This document shows positions 37,269-46,536 of a DNA stretch of 64,000 nucleotides, in pieces; the first letter of the stretch is position 1; each line of letters starts with the position of its first letter. The position numbers were made by a program, and so were the translations under genes. Below the pieces are notes generated by a model. The model was not told the origin of the DNA, did no database searches, and saw nothing but the letters and a program-made list of their open reading frames with translations. This DNA is from an uncultured Acetatifactor sp. (lineage in GTDB: Bacteria; Bacillota; Clostridia; Lachnospirales; Lachnospiraceae). The stretch spans positions 1 through 64,000 of the forward strand of contig CAJTLR010000011.1 in assembly GCA_910577185.1 (NCBI GenBank), written 5' to 3'.

Positions 37269-37523
37269 TTAGGGCAGAAGAGGTTTTACGAACATCAGCA
37301 GAATCGCAACCAGCAAACCGTACAAACCGGTGGTCTCTGCCACTGCCTGACCAAGAAGCATGGTCTGCATAACCTTGGGCTGTGCGCCGGGGTTACGTCC
37401 AACCGCAGCTGCTGCATGGCCGGCTGCAATACCCTGTCCGACACCAGGTCCGATACCGGCGATAACTGCCAGACCTGCGCCAATTGCGGAACATCCTAAG
37501 ATAAAGTTTTCATTGAAATCCAT
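37269..37523 (-). CDS. atpE: F-type ATP synthase c subunit, sodium-type signature
   Basis: The 84-residue ring subunit with two membrane helices. The N-terminal helix has GPGVGQG with Gln 30; the C-terminal helix has GQAVAETTGLYG with Val 61, the ion-binding Glu 63, Thr 64 and Tyr 68. Gln, Glu, Ser/Thr and Tyr in this arrangement match the sodium-binding c subunits of Ilyobacter and Propionigenium, so the enzyme probably couples to sodium rather than protons. It lies between atpB and atpF. Confidence 0.95.
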   Translation of the reverse strand: MDFNENFILGCSAIGAGLAVIAGIGPGVGQGIAAGHAAAAVGRNPGAQPKVMQTMLLGQAVAETTGLYGLLVAILLMFVKPLLP

Positions 37524-37566
37524 TATTTTTTCCTCCTAAAATATAAACATAATTTTGCTTTTCGCT

Positions 37567-38307
37567 CTAACGGCGACTTCCATCGCCAATCTCATTCGAA
37601 ATGTATGTCATGGTCAGCATGCAGAATACATAGGTCTGAATTGCCCCGGAGAACAAATCAAAGTACACATGAAGCGCTGCGGGCCAGGCTGTGGCAAACC
37701 ATCCCAGCAGCCCGTAAAGCAATGCCATCATGGCCGTTCCCGATAAAACGTTTGCAAACAAACGCAATGACAAGGAAATCGGCACCGCAACGGCACTGAT
37801 CACATTAATCGGCATCCATATCGGCAGCCAGGGCGGCAACGGAGAACAAAGATCCGTCCAGATTGTCAGGGGCTTCTGGTACTTCCACTTATTATAGTGA
37901 ATCATGGAAAAAGTCAAAAATGCCAGGGGCAAAGTGACACCATAATCCGCAGTGGGGGGCCTGAGTCCCAGCAGACCCGAAATATTGCTGACCAGAATAA
38001 AGATAAAAATGGTACCGATATAATTGTAAAATCTCGGCGCCGCCTGTCCCATAGAACCGCTGACCATATTATCCAGCATTTCGACAATCATTTCTACCAC
38101 ATTCTGGAAGCTGCCCGGCACTTCTGATGATTTTGCCATGCACCTGTTTGCAGCAATGGCAAATGCCACCAGTAACAGCATGACGATCAGAATACATACA
38201 TGGGATGTGGTGATCCACACCGGATGCCCGAAAAAGGAATACTGGAACACCCCATGGATGGTAAAGTCAACGCCCGCCTCGCCGGACAGCAAAATTCCAT
38301 GTCCCAT
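37567..38307 (-). CDS. atpB: F-type ATP synthase a subunit
   Basis: The 246-residue stator membrane subunit that forms the ion half-channels. The essential Arg is in SLSLRLFANVLSG near residue 185, and the last helix region is GAIQTYVFCMLTMTYISNEI. The ATG at 38307 with GAGGTGA upstream is preferred to the in-frame ATG at 38364. It follows an AtpI-like gene and precedes atpE. Confidence 0.95.
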   Translation of the reverse strand: MGHGILLSGEAGVDFTIHGVFQYSFFGHPVWITTSHVCILIVMLLLVAFAIAANRCMAKSSEVPGSFQNVVEMIVEMLDNMVSGSMGQAAPRFYNYIGTIFIFILVSNISGLLGLRPPTADYGVTLPLAFLTFSMIHYNKWKYQKPLTIWTDLCSPLPPWLPIWMPINVISAVAVPISLSLRLFANVLSGTAMMALLYGLLGWFATAWPAALHVYFDLFSGAIQTYVFCMLTMTYISNEIGDGSRR

Positions 38308-38378
38308 ACTCTCACCTCTCTTTCTTAAAGAATTTTGTAAAGCTGATATGTCCCCAAACAGCAATCATCTGTTGCAAA

Positions 38379-38849
38379 TCACTGCTCGGCCGGGATTTCT
38401 CCCTCTTGTGCCGCAGGCTCCTCCACCGGCTCCGGAACCGGATCCGTCTCCCCAAACAGCCTGTTGCACAATTTATGAGTAATCGGCTGAAGATATGCCG
38501 TTACTTTCAGACTCATGTATCCCAGAAAAAAAATCAGCGGGTTCATTGCTTCCGTCATGGAAATGACAATCAGGACCACTGCCACAACCGCATACCGGAA
38601 CAAATATCCCCTGGTCACGATTCCCGCCGCTTCCCCGCCGCACAGAAGCGCCCTGTCCAGGGTCCGGCACATATGGATACTGCCTGCAAAAGCAAATGCA
38701 ACCCCGAACCAGAGACTGACAGAATAAATCCCTTTCTCCCGGACAGCCAGAATTCCTGCCAGCTGGCAGAGAGCACCGAAAAACACCATTCCCACATGCA
38801 TTTCCAGAAGTGTCCTGTTTTTCTTTCTCAATGCTTCAATTATCTTCAT
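38379..38849 (-). CDS. AtpI-like ATP synthase accessory membrane protein
   Basis: A 156-residue membrane protein with four probable helices and a Pro/Glu-rich tail (TDPVPEPVEEPAAQEGEIPA). Position and topology match the ATP synthase subunit I family, which helps assemble the c ring. The ATG at 38849 lies within the end of atpZ (14-bp overlap), with AGGAGC upstream; the longer frame to 38954 is a shadow of atpZ. Sequence conservation in this family is low, so the call rests largely on context. Confidence 0.75.
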   Translation of the reverse strand: MKIIEALRKKNRTLLEMHVGMVFFGALCQLAGILAVREKGIYSVSLWFGVAFAFAGSIHMCRTLDRALLCGGEAAGIVTRGYLFRYAVVAVVLIVISMTEAMNPLIFFLGYMSLKVTAYLQPITHKLCNRLFGETDPVPEPVEEPAAQEGEIPAEQ

Positions 38850-39102
38850 CAGAAAATCCCTGCTCCTTGTCCTGCGATTCCCCGCCGGTAATCCGTCTCG
38901 CCATGCGGTAAATGTTCTGGCCTCCCGCAACTGCCCCCGCCAGGAAAAAAACAATGGTAAGCCAGGATGTCCCCAACTTTCTGTCCAGCCAGATTCCCAG
39001 CGCGGACATGATACCTATGGGTACTATCATATTCAGGCCGAATTGCGTGACCATGGCAAGTGACTGGTACACTACCCGGTTTTCATTTTTACGCCGCTTC
39101 AT
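38836..39102 (-). CDS. atpZ: AtpZ/AtpI-family protein
   Basis: An 88-residue protein with two membrane helices (FGLNMIVPIGIMSALGIWLD, then WLTIVFFLAGAVAGGQNIYR), the AtpZ hairpin. AtpZ and AtpI together are proposed to carry magnesium or calcium and to assist ring assembly. It is the first gene of the nine-subunit operon and lies directly after the promoter. The ATG at 39102 follows AGGTGG. Confidence 0.85.
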   Translation of the reverse strand: MKRRKNENRVVYQSLAMVTQFGLNMIVPIGIMSALGIWLDRKLGTSWLTIVFFLAGAVAGGQNIYRMARRITGGESQDKEQGFSDEDN

Positions 39103-39158
39103 AAAATCCCACCTGCCCTGCAATTTCCAAAAACAGCACACTTATCGCACCACACCAT

Positions 39159-39187
39159 ATTATACCTATTTTTATTGAAATTGTCTA
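39159..39187 (-). promoter_or_regulatory. Promoter of the atp operon
   Basis: On the minus strand, TAGACA (39182-39187), exactly 17 bp, then a perfect TATAAT (39159-39164). The atpZ start is about 57 bp downstream. The rest of the spacer to 39333 shows no gene. Confidence 0.7.
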
Positions 39188-39333
39188 GTGTGCTGACACA
39201 TTTACTTTCAGATAAATGACGCAGAATGGATTTTCAGGCTGCAAGGCGGCATTATACATGATTTATGACAAATCTATTGACTAAGCTCCGTAGGAGATGT
39301 ATTATTTTAAGAGCGAATGGAAAGGAGTTTCTT

Positions 39334-39813
39334 ATGAATATTTCCAAAATTTACCGGAAACGCATCATTCCTGCCGAATGCATCCTTCTGAAGGACGATA
39401 TCATTCTTACGCAGAATGAGGAAGTCATTATCACCCAGTGGAATACCCTGCACCCGAAAACGGAATTTTCCCGGGGCTGCTCCTGCTTTTTCCTGCAGGA
39501 AGGTATCAAGGTAAGTAAAATTTACCGCCGTGACGACACGCTTCTGCACTGGTACTGTGATATTGTGGAATATTCTTTTGACCCCGCAGACAGCGCAATG
39601 ACCGTCACGGATCTGCTGGCAGATGTGGTCGTGTCCCCGGAAGGCCAGGCGAAAGTGATGGATCTGGACGAACTTGCGGAAGCCCTGGAGCGGAATCTGA
39701 TCACAAAAGAGCAGATGATCTCCTGCCTGCGCAGTCTGAATCATCTGCTCTCCCTGATATACCGTGATAAATTTGACCGGCTACAGAGCTATCTGGACAG
39801 CATCGGCCTGTAA
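39334..39813 (+). CDS. DUF402 domain protein
   Basis: A 159-residue protein of the DUF402 family, which includes nucleoside di/triphosphatases and the RNA-binding part of FAU-1. The core pattern is seen: WYCDIVEYSFDPADSAMTVT followed by LLADVVVSPEGQ and MDLDELAEAL, whose acidic residues would bind metal. The ATG at 39334 has AAAGGAG upstream; the frame is open to 39265 but without a site. It is a single plus-strand gene divergent from the atp operon. Confidence 0.8.
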   Translation: MNISKIYRKRIIPAECILLKDDIILTQNEEVIITQWNTLHPKTEFSRGCSCFFLQEGIKVSKIYRRDDTLLHWYCDIVEYSFDPADSAMTVTDLLADVVVSPEGQAKVMDLDELAEALERNLITKEQMISCLRSLNHLLSLIYRDKFDRLQSYLDSIGL

Positions 39814-39824
39814 GTACGGCTGCA

Positions 39825-39860
39825 GAAGGATACTTCCGGCATGGCTGCCGGTGTATCCTT
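39825..39860. terminator. Bidirectional terminator
   Basis: Stem AAGGATAC/GTATCCTT with an inner CCGGCA/TGCCGG segment lies between the converging DUF402 and wall hydrolase genes. Confidence 0.7.
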
Positions 39861-39883
39861 ACCCTCATCGGACAAGGATCACA

Positions 39884-41062
39884 TCAGTAAAAAACATGTC
39901 CCCCGATATTGATACCGCTTAAGCCTTCTATGGGCGTCCTGAAAAACACACAGTTTCCCACATTGGTAACCCCCGACATGGCTTCGTCCGCCGCCCTGTA
40001 GCAGTTGTTTGTGGCTTTGTCCGCCGCCAGTGCAAGTTCCAGCCGTCCGCTTGCCACAGGAGAAAACTGTCCGCTCTGATAAATCACCCCTGCCACCGTA
40101 TCCGGAAACTTTGAACTGAGCACCCGGTTGATGACTACGCTGCCAACTGCCACCTGGCCCTCGTATGGTTCCCCGCCGGCTTCACAGTAAATCAGGTTTG
40201 CCAGAAGTTTTCTGTCTCCCTCCGAAAAACTCACTTCTGAAATATTGCGCCAGACGCCGTTGGCGGCAGCCTGGGACAAAGCGATTTCTTCCGCAAGTTT
40301 CTTTTCCAGGTACTCCAGATCCTCTTCCTTCTTTTTGATCTCTGCCTCATATTCCATGGCTTTCTTTTCGGCACTGGATATCTGGTTTGCATATTTATTG
40401 ATGGACGTGGATGTCTGGCTGATCATGTCAGAAACCTTATCCCGCTCCGCTTCCGCCTTGTCCTGCAGCTCTCCCAGTTCGATTTTCTCCTGCTGCAGCC
40501 TTGCCTCGTGCTCCTGGATCAGCATTCTGTTTTCTTTGTATTCCTGCAGCATTCTCTGGTCGTAGGCCACCACTTTTTCAATCCGGTCCGCCATATTCAA
40601 AAGCTCCGAAAAACTGCCCGCCGTGAGCAATGTCCCCAGATAGCTGTCCTCCTGCCTTTCATACATACAGCGGACCATGGCTACCATATTGGCATACTGC
40701 CACTCCTCAGTCTCTATGGCCTCTTCCAGCGCTTCCTGGGTGTCCGTGATTTCCTGCTCCTTCTCCCTGATCTGCCGTTCCAGTTCCTCCAGGCCGGCCA
40801 CCACCGTCTCCAGCTGGCCTTTCAGATAGTCCAGCTCCTTTTCCAGAGTATCACGCTTCCCCTCCAGATTTCCCAGATTATCATTGGTTTCATCCAGTTT
40901 ATCCTGAAGATTTTCTTTCTCTTTCTGCGTCCGGTCCAGCTTCTCCCGGGTTTTGGAAGTAGCGGATACCACCGGCTGGCCTGCCATGGGTTCCAGCAGG
41001 CACACCGAAAGTACAAATAACAGCAGGAATGCTGTTTTTTTCCAGATTTTCAAAGCATACAC
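39884..41062 (-). CDS. Secreted cell wall hydrolase with coiled coil and SleB domain
   Basis: A 392-residue exported protein. A signal peptide (about residues 8-33) precedes a long coiled coil (about 38-265) of the PcsB/CwlO type, then a C-terminal SleB/Hydrolase_2 domain (LIYCEAGGEPYEGQVAVGSV, then GVIYQSGQFSPV). SleB enzymes are lytic transglycosylases or amidases of the spore cortex and wall. The coiled coil suggests the enzyme is controlled by a membrane partner such as FtsEX; that is inference. About 110 bp separate it from upp. Confidence 0.9.
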   Translation of the reverse strand: MYALKIWKKTAFLLLFVLSVCLLEPMAGQPVVSATSKTREKLDRTQKEKENLQDKLDETNDNLGNLEGKRDTLEKELDYLKGQLETVVAGLEELERQIREKEQEITDTQEALEEAIETEEWQYANMVAMVRCMYERQEDSYLGTLLTAGSFSELLNMADRIEKVVAYDQRMLQEYKENRMLIQEHEARLQQEKIELGELQDKAEAERDKVSDMISQTSTSINKYANQISSAEKKAMEYEAEIKKKEEDLEYLEKKLAEEIALSQAAANGVWRNISEVSFSEGDRKLLANLIYCEAGGEPYEGQVAVGSVVINRVLSSKFPDTVAGVIYQSGQFSPVASGRLELALAADKATNNCYRAADEAMSGVTNVGNCVFFRTPIEGLSGINIGGHVFY

Positions 41063-41176
41063 CGCCTTTCACAGTGTAAATAATCAATAAATAATCAGAT
41101 TTCACAGGCCTGAGTACCTGCCTGTTTCCGGGGGAAGGGTATCCGGCGTCCGGCCGGAAAGCCGTATATTTCCCCG

Positions 41177-41806
41177 TTATTTTGTGCCGAAAATACGGTC
41201 TCCCGCATCTCCCAGGCCGGGAACGATATAGCCGTGATCATTTAATTTCTCGTCCAGCGCACCCACATAAATATCCACATCCGGGTGCTCCCTGTGCATG
41301 GCCTCAATTCCCTCCGGCGCGGCTATGATGCACATAAACCGGATGTTCCTGCATCCCTTTTCCTTGAGCATACGTATGGCCGCCACGGAGGAACCGCCTG
41401 TAGCCAGCATGGGATCCACCACAAATACCTCCCGCTCCGCGCAGTCTGCGGGAAGCTTACAGTAGTACTCCACAGGCATTAATGTTTCAGGATCCCTGTA
41501 GAGACCGATATGCCCCACCTTTGCCGCAGGAATCAAAGTGAGCATGCCATCCACCATCCCCAGCCCCGCCCGGAGGATCGGAACAATGGCCATCTTTTTG
41601 CCCTGCAGTTCTTTTGCCATGGTCTTGCAGATAGGCGTTTCTATTTCCACATCACCCAGTTTCAGTTCCCTGGTCGCCTCATAACAGATCAGCATGGCGA
41701 TCTCGCTTATGGTCTGGCGGAAATCCTTTGTACCGGTATCCTTTCTGCGAATCAGGCCAATCTTGTGCTGAATTAACGGATGATCCATAATCATTGTGTT
41801 TGCCAT
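41177..41806 (-). CDS. upp: Uracil phosphoribosyltransferase
   Basis: A 209-residue salvage enzyme making UMP from uracil and PRPP. It has HPLIQHKIGLIRRKDTGTKD, the uracil-binding EIETPICKTM region and the PRPP loop VVDPMLATGGSSVAAI; the C-terminus (YIVPGLGDAGDRIFGTK) is diagnostic. The minus-strand order is rpiB, then upp, 90 bp apart, likely one operon that also includes the t6A gene upstream. Confidence 0.97.
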   Translation of the reverse strand: MANTMIMDHPLIQHKIGLIRRKDTGTKDFRQTISEIAMLICYEATRELKLGDVEIETPICKTMAKELQGKKMAIVPILRAGLGMVDGMLTLIPAAKVGHIGLYRDPETLMPVEYYCKLPADCAEREVFVVDPMLATGGSSVAAIRMLKEKGCRNIRFMCIIAAPEGIEAMHREHPDVDIYVGALDEKLNDHGYIVPGLGDAGDRIFGTK

Positions 41807-41896
41807 ATTGCTCCTCCTAGTATTTTTACGGCAAAAGTCTGCCTTCTATTGTATCCGCCGGCAGTATACCGGCTCAGGACATTCCTTTCAAATATT

Positions 41897-42328
41897 TTAC
41901 TGGTTTTCTATCAGGCCGATTCTTCTGAGATGACGTTCCTCACCGGAAAAGTCCGTGTTCAGAAATGTGTCCACAATCTCCAGCGCCAGGTTTTCACCCA
42001 CAATGCCGCCCCCCAGAGCCAGCATATTGGCATTATTGTGCAGTCTCGTCAGTCTGGCGGAAAGGCTGTCCGCACACACTGCACAGCGGATTCCGGGAAT
42101 CTTGTTGGCCGTTATGCTGATACCGATTCCGGTGGTACAGATGACAATCCCCTTTTCACAGCTTCCCCCTGCCACGGCTTCTGCCACGGCACGGCCATAC
42201 ACCGGGTAATCACAGCTTCCCTCATTATAACATCCCTTATCCTCAAACGGAATATTTTTTTCCCGCAGATACCGGATTACACTCTGTTTCAGCGCATATC
42301 CCCCATGGTCGCTTCCAATGGCTATCAT
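41897..42328 (-). CDS. rpiB: Ribose-5-phosphate isomerase B
   Basis: The 143-residue enzyme interconverts ribulose-5-phosphate and ribose-5-phosphate in the pentose phosphate pathway. It has IAIGSDHGGYALKQ at the start and VICTTGIGISITANKIPGIR with the catalytic Cys. Its neighbour upp uses PRPP, which derives from ribose-5-phosphate. It follows the t6A gene by 32 bp. Confidence 0.96.
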   Translation of the reverse strand: MIAIGSDHGGYALKQSVIRYLREKNIPFEDKGCYNEGSCDYPVYGRAVAEAVAGGSCEKGIVICTTGIGISITANKIPGIRCAVCADSLSARLTRLHNNANMLALGGGIVGENLALEIVDTFLNTDFSGEERHLRRIGLIENQ

Positions 42329-42360
42329 TTTTGTCCTCCCTTCCTCTCCTACAGTTCTGC

Positions 42361-43425
42361 CTATACCCTGACAACCCTGTGCCCCGCCGCCTTCAGCAGC
42401 CGGTTCATGATGGCCTGTCCCAGTCCCTGGTCAGAAAATCCTTCCGAATATATTTTAGTCACTTTCTCATCATCAAATTCCCGCAAAACCGCAAACAGAT
42501 TCCTGGCAATATTCTCTTCGTTTTCGCGGCTTCCTATACATTTTACCACATCTGCACGGTATTGTACAAGTAATTCCTTTGTGCCAAGCACACCTGTTTT
42601 CTCTCCCGCAGCCTTGTCTGCCCCTGCCTGCCTGTTGATGTAAGAAACCACCGCTCCGGGTTCCCCCTCCACAATCACCAGCTGCCCCGCAGGCGCATAA
42701 TGCCTGTACTTCATTCCCGGCGCTTTCGGAGCCTGTCCACTGTCCGGGGACACAATTGCCGCATCTGTGTCAACTTTTCCCAGCACCCGGTCCAGCATCT
42801 CCCGGGTAACAAAACCCGGACGCAGAATCACCGGCTTTCGTGAAGTCAGGTCCAGAATCGTGGATTCCAGGCCGATTCCGGCATCTCCCGCGTCCAGAAT
42901 CATCTCAATCCTTCCGTTCATGTCTTCCGTCACATGACGGGCGGCGGTGGGGCTGGGTCTGCCGGAAATATTCGCGCTGGGTGCCGCAATATATCCTCCG
43001 CCATATGCAATCAGTTTTCTTGCCACAGGGTGCGATGGAAAACGCACCGCCACCGTATCCAGTCCTCCCGTCGTCTCGTAGGGCACGTTTTCCGCTTTGG
43101 GCAAAATCATGGTAATCGGTCCCGGCCAGAAGACATCGGCAATTATCTCCGCCTCCCGTGGAACCTCCCTCACAATCCCACGCATATCCTCAAACCGGCA
43201 GATATGAATAATCAGGGGATTATCCGACGGCCTGCCTTTCGCTGCATATATCTTCCGGGCAGACTCGGGATTCAGCGCATCTCCCCCCAGCCCGTACACA
43301 GTCTCCGTGGGAAACGCCACCAGTCCTCCCCCTTTTATGACCTCCCCTGCCAGCCTCAGCCCTGCCTCTTCCTCCGGGGAGAATAAACCGCTCTCCTGCC
43401 TTATCTTCAGGATTTTTGTCTCCAT
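42361..43425 (-). CDS. ywlC: L-threonylcarbamoyladenylate synthase (Sua5/YwlC type)
   Basis: The 354-residue enzyme makes the threonylcarbamoyl-AMP used for the t6A modification of tRNAs that read ANN codons. The YrdC domain covers about residues 20-205 (VAFPTETVYGLGGDALN, KGRPSDNPLIIHI, SANISGRPSPTAARHV), followed by a C-terminal Sua5 domain (PGMKYRHYAPAGQLVIVEG). Length is that of Sua5 rather than the short TsaC form. It is followed closely by rpiB and upp. Confidence 0.95.
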   Translation of the reverse strand: METKILKIRQESGLFSPEEEAGLRLAGEVIKGGGLVAFPTETVYGLGGDALNPESARKIYAAKGRPSDNPLIIHICRFEDMRGIVREVPREAEIIADVFWPGPITMILPKAENVPYETTGGLDTVAVRFPSHPVARKLIAYGGGYIAAPSANISGRPSPTAARHVTEDMNGRIEMILDAGDAGIGLESTILDLTSRKPVILRPGFVTREMLDRVLGKVDTDAAIVSPDSGQAPKAPGMKYRHYAPAGQLVIVEGEPGAVVSYINRQAGADKAAGEKTGVLGTKELLVQYRADVVKCIGSRENEENIARNLFAVLREFDDEKVTKIYSEGFSDQGLGQAIMNRLLKAAGHRVVRV

Positions 43426-43518
43426 GTCACAATACCTTTCCGTCCGAACCGCTTCTTCCCTGATCCGTTTCCGCGGACAGCCCTGTTTTCCGCACCCGTC
43501 TCCCGTCCGCCAATCCGG

Positions 43519-44226
43519 TTAATCCGTTTCATTCAGATAGCGCAAAATCCCTATATGTATGGCCCAGGCAATTCGCTCCTGGTATCCCGGAGAACACAGC
43601 TTTTCCGCCTCTGCGCCGTTGGACAGGAATCCGCATTCCACAATCACAATGGGAATGCCCGTCTTTTTTAACAGATAGTAACTGTCATTTGCTTTCACCT
43701 GGCGCTTGTTTTCCGGGTCAACCCGTCCTACCAGTTCTGTCTGTATGCTCTCTGCCAGCCGCTTTCCCTGCGTGCTTCCGCTGTAATAAAACACCTGCGC
43801 CCCGTGCACATATTCCTCCGGGTAACTGTTCTGATGAATGCTGACCGTCAGAGCCGGGGCAGTCTCGTCAATCAGTGCGATGCGCCGTTTCATATCCTGG
43901 ACTTTTTTATTGGGTGCATCCGCGTCATACAGACCGTCGTCCGACTCCCTGGTCATCACCACCGTGATGTCATTGGCTTCCAGAAATACTTTTACCAGTT
44001 CCGCAATCTCAAGATTAATATCCTTCTCATTTGCCCCGTTGATTCCCACCTTACCCGGGTCATCTCCCCCATGTCCGGCATCAATAACCACACACAGCTT
44101 CTCCTGCTTTGCATCCACTGTCTCTCCCGCCACATACACGGCAGCCTCGCGCCCCACAAAAAACATGGACACCGCCAGAAGGGCTGCCATAACCAGCGAC
44201 AACAGCTTATACTGAAATTCCTTCAT
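43519..44226 (-). CDS. cwlD: N-acetylmuramoyl-L-alanine amidase, CwlD-like
   Basis: A 235-residue exported zinc amidase that cuts the stem peptide from peptidoglycan; CwlD-type enzymes act in making spore cortex muramic lactam. An N-terminal membrane segment (residues about 8-25) is followed by VIDAGHGGDDPGKVG (first zinc His), SIHQNS (another zinc His) and VIVECGFLSN (catalytic Glu). Amidase_3 covers almost the whole mature part with no wall-binding domain, as in CwlD. The neighbouring GH18 protein is also a probable spore-cortex enzyme. The spacer to that gene (44227-44423) holds no gene. Confidence 0.9.
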   Translation of the reverse strand: MKEFQYKLLSLVMAALLAVSMFFVGREAAVYVAGETVDAKQEKLCVVIDAGHGGDDPGKVGINGANEKDINLEIAELVKVFLEANDITVVMTRESDDGLYDADAPNKKVQDMKRRIALIDETAPALTVSIHQNSYPEEYVHGAQVFYYSGSTQGKRLAESIQTELVGRVDPENKRQVKANDSYYLLKKTGIPIVIVECGFLSNGAEAEKLCSPGYQERIAWAIHIGILRYLNETD

Positions 44227-44423
44227 TTCCTGCTTTCCTGTGCAAACCTTTTTACCATTTATATTCCCATGGATTTTCTTTCATACTACAAAAGGCTCAC
44301 AGAAAACAAAGTCTGTACTCCCTCCCTCTGCCGGTTCCTCCACAAAAGACCGCCGGCACGCGGCATTCATCCCTGCGGCGCGGTCCTGCAGCCAGGGCGG
44401 GTCCGGCTCACTGTCCCCGGATC

Positions 44424-46130
44424 TCAGGAATTCTTATAAGCTTCCACCAGTTCCCAGGCTTCCCGGGTGCCGTACCCCAGTCTCCACACGGCTACCCCGC
44501 CCAGATTTTTAACGCTCATTACACTCAGCTTCACGCTGATGGACTCCGCGTCCTCCACCCAGATCTGGTACTTGGCAGAACCGCTCTCCCATTCCGCATA
44601 ATTCTGGCATGTGGTCTCGTCCCATTCCGGCACAATGTTCATCCGGTCCAGATAGTCCTTCACATTATTTAATGTAATATACTGGTCTGTCACGCTTGTG
44701 CCTTCCGTCTTCCACAGGATGGTGTAGAAAGGCAGCGCATTTACGACTTTTTCGGCCGGTACCTGCTCCAGGGTACTGTCCAGTCCGTTGGACACATATT
44801 CAATGCTTGCCACACTCCCCGGATCCCCGCTGCCATGCCAGTGCTCGTCATAGCCCATAATAATCACGTAATCGGCCACCAGGCCCTGAATGTCCAGCCT
44901 GTAAAAATTGTTGAAATGGAACGGCACATAATTGTCCACGGACAAAACCAGCCCGCTGCTTCTGCAAAGTACGGAAAGCTCTTTCAGAAACTGGACATAG
45001 TGCACCCCACAGTCCTCCGTCAGCCCCTCAAAGTCAATATTGACACCGTCCAGTCCCATTTCCACGGAAGTATCCACAATCTTCTGCGCCAGAAGCTGTC
45101 TCTTCCCCGTGGAAGAAAGCACCGCATAGCTGCTCACATCCGTTCCGGTCTCATTCTTATAGTTAAAATTGTCCCACACTCCCCATACCTGCAGACCGGC
45201 CCCATGAGCCTCCTGCACATACTGGGCGCTGGCAAAAGACCTGAAATTTCCGTCATTGTCCGTCAGGCTGAACCACGTGGGCGCAATCACATTGATCCCC
45301 TTTCCCTCTGCCAGCATTTCGGAGAGGGTGGCATTTCCGCCTTCTCCCCCGATGGCATGGAACCCGATGCTCACCTTCCCCGGCATGGAAATAGAAGTGT
45401 ATTCTTCCGGCACATAATCCGTGACAGGCATCTGCGTCTCGGTGCCGGGATTTTCAAGGCGCTTGTTCTCCACATACCCAATGATGGCGTCCGAAGTCTT
45501 CACCTTGCTCCAGGTCTCCATCTCCTCCAGCACTTCCACGGTTTCGCCCTCTTCCATTTCCCTCAGAATCGGGCTTTTGATGCCTCCCAGCAGACGTATC
45601 TGCGTGTCTTTTGCAATGTCAAGGGTCTGCCTTTCCCCCCACTGGGTATATACCTGCAGATGTCTGTCAAACAGGGAGTAGGAATAATTTGTAAACTGCC
45701 TTACATAATCCGCCGCCACATAGACCTTGTCTCCCTGGGTATAACAGATTGTGTATTCTACCGGGTGCATGCCCGTCCGGTCAGAATATTGTTTTTCGTC
45801 AAACAAGACCGAAGCCGTATCGTTTGCCGTCGTATAAAGCAGTTTCTTCTCTGCCATATCCGCATAAAATCCTTCATTCAGATACGCATGTATTGTATCC
45901 AGGTCAAAATAAACCGCTTCATCCCTCAGCACCGCTTTTTCCGTCATCCAGTCATCCTGGAGCAGAATGGCCAGTTCTCCCTCCTGTACGCCATAATATT
46001 CATTCAGATCTGCCTGTTCCTTACTGTAAGTGTACTTGTCCAGTATCCGTCTCCCGAATCCCACAACGCCCACCAAAACAATCAGTACCAATGCCACGAT
46101 TACCGGTATTATTTTTTTCTTCATCTTCAC
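44424..46130 (-). CDS. Membrane-anchored GH18 glycoside hydrolase with SH3-like domain
   Basis: A 568-residue protein with an N-terminal membrane anchor (IIPVIVALVLIVLVGVVGFG), a region resembling a copper amine oxidase-N-type fold (about 50-170), an SH3-like domain (about 180-228) and a C-terminal GH18 barrel (about 250-565). The catalytic motif LDGVNIDFEGL (DxxDxDxE form) has the catalytic Glu. This layout recalls spore germination cortex hydrolases such as YaaH/SleL relatives, but without LysM repeats. The substrate is probably peptidoglycan. Confidence 0.88.
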   Translation of the reverse strand: MKMKKKIIPVIVALVLIVLVGVVGFGRRILDKYTYSKEQADLNEYYGVQEGELAILLQDDWMTEKAVLRDEAVYFDLDTIHAYLNEGFYADMAEKKLLYTTANDTASVLFDEKQYSDRTGMHPVEYTICYTQGDKVYVAADYVRQFTNYSYSLFDRHLQVYTQWGERQTLDIAKDTQIRLLGGIKSPILREMEEGETVEVLEEMETWSKVKTSDAIIGYVENKRLENPGTETQMPVTDYVPEEYTSISMPGKVSIGFHAIGGEGGNATLSEMLAEGKGINVIAPTWFSLTDNDGNFRSFASAQYVQEAHGAGLQVWGVWDNFNYKNETGTDVSSYAVLSSTGKRQLLAQKIVDTSVEMGLDGVNIDFEGLTEDCGVHYVQFLKELSVLCRSSGLVLSVDNYVPFHFNNFYRLDIQGLVADYVIIMGYDEHWHGSGDPGSVASIEYVSNGLDSTLEQVPAEKVVNALPFYTILWKTEGTSVTDQYITLNNVKDYLDRMNIVPEWDETTCQNYAEWESGSAKYQIWVEDAESISVKLSVMSVKNLGGVAVWRLGYGTREAWELVEAYKNS

Positions 46131-46299
46131 ATTATGACCTTTCTTCAGAATGTAACTGCCCTCGCCGTACAGGCAGTTACATCATAACACATTTCATTCC
46201 TCACGTCATTACTAAATTCTGAAAAAATACCGCCGCCTTCAGCACGAGAGGCAATCCCAATATCCCACCGGCGGCGGAATGTATACCGGTGCCGCTTTC

Positions 46300-46536
46300 C
46301 TACCGGCGCGTCACTTTGTCAAACCGTATCTGTTCAATTACCCCGGATGCATCCAGCACATAGTCAGCCATGTAAGGACTGTTCTCCCTCACTGCCCTGG
46401 AGACGGCCTCGGCGGGAAGCACCTCACGTCCATCTACAAAAAATTCCACACCGCTCAGCCTCATCTGTTCCAGGCGAAGAAGCATGTGCTCCCTGACAGC
46501 ATCCATATCCCCTACTTCTTTCCGTTCATCATACAA
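46300..46536 (-). CDS. Small hypothetical protein, TTG start
   Basis: A 78-residue soluble protein (YDERKEVGDMDAVREHM at the start, VLPAEAVSRAVRENSPYMAD in the middle) with mixed helix and sheet and no signal. AGGAGG lies 7 bases before a TTG at 46536, which I take as the start; an in-frame ATG ten codons on has no site of its own. The frame is open to 46665 without support. I do not recognise the family. It is about 170 bp upstream of the GH18 gene on the same strand. Confidence 0.6.
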   Translation of the reverse strand: MYDERKEVGDMDAVREHMLLRLEQMRLSGVEFFVDGREVLPAEAVSRAVRENSPYMADYVLDASGVIEQIRFDKVTRR

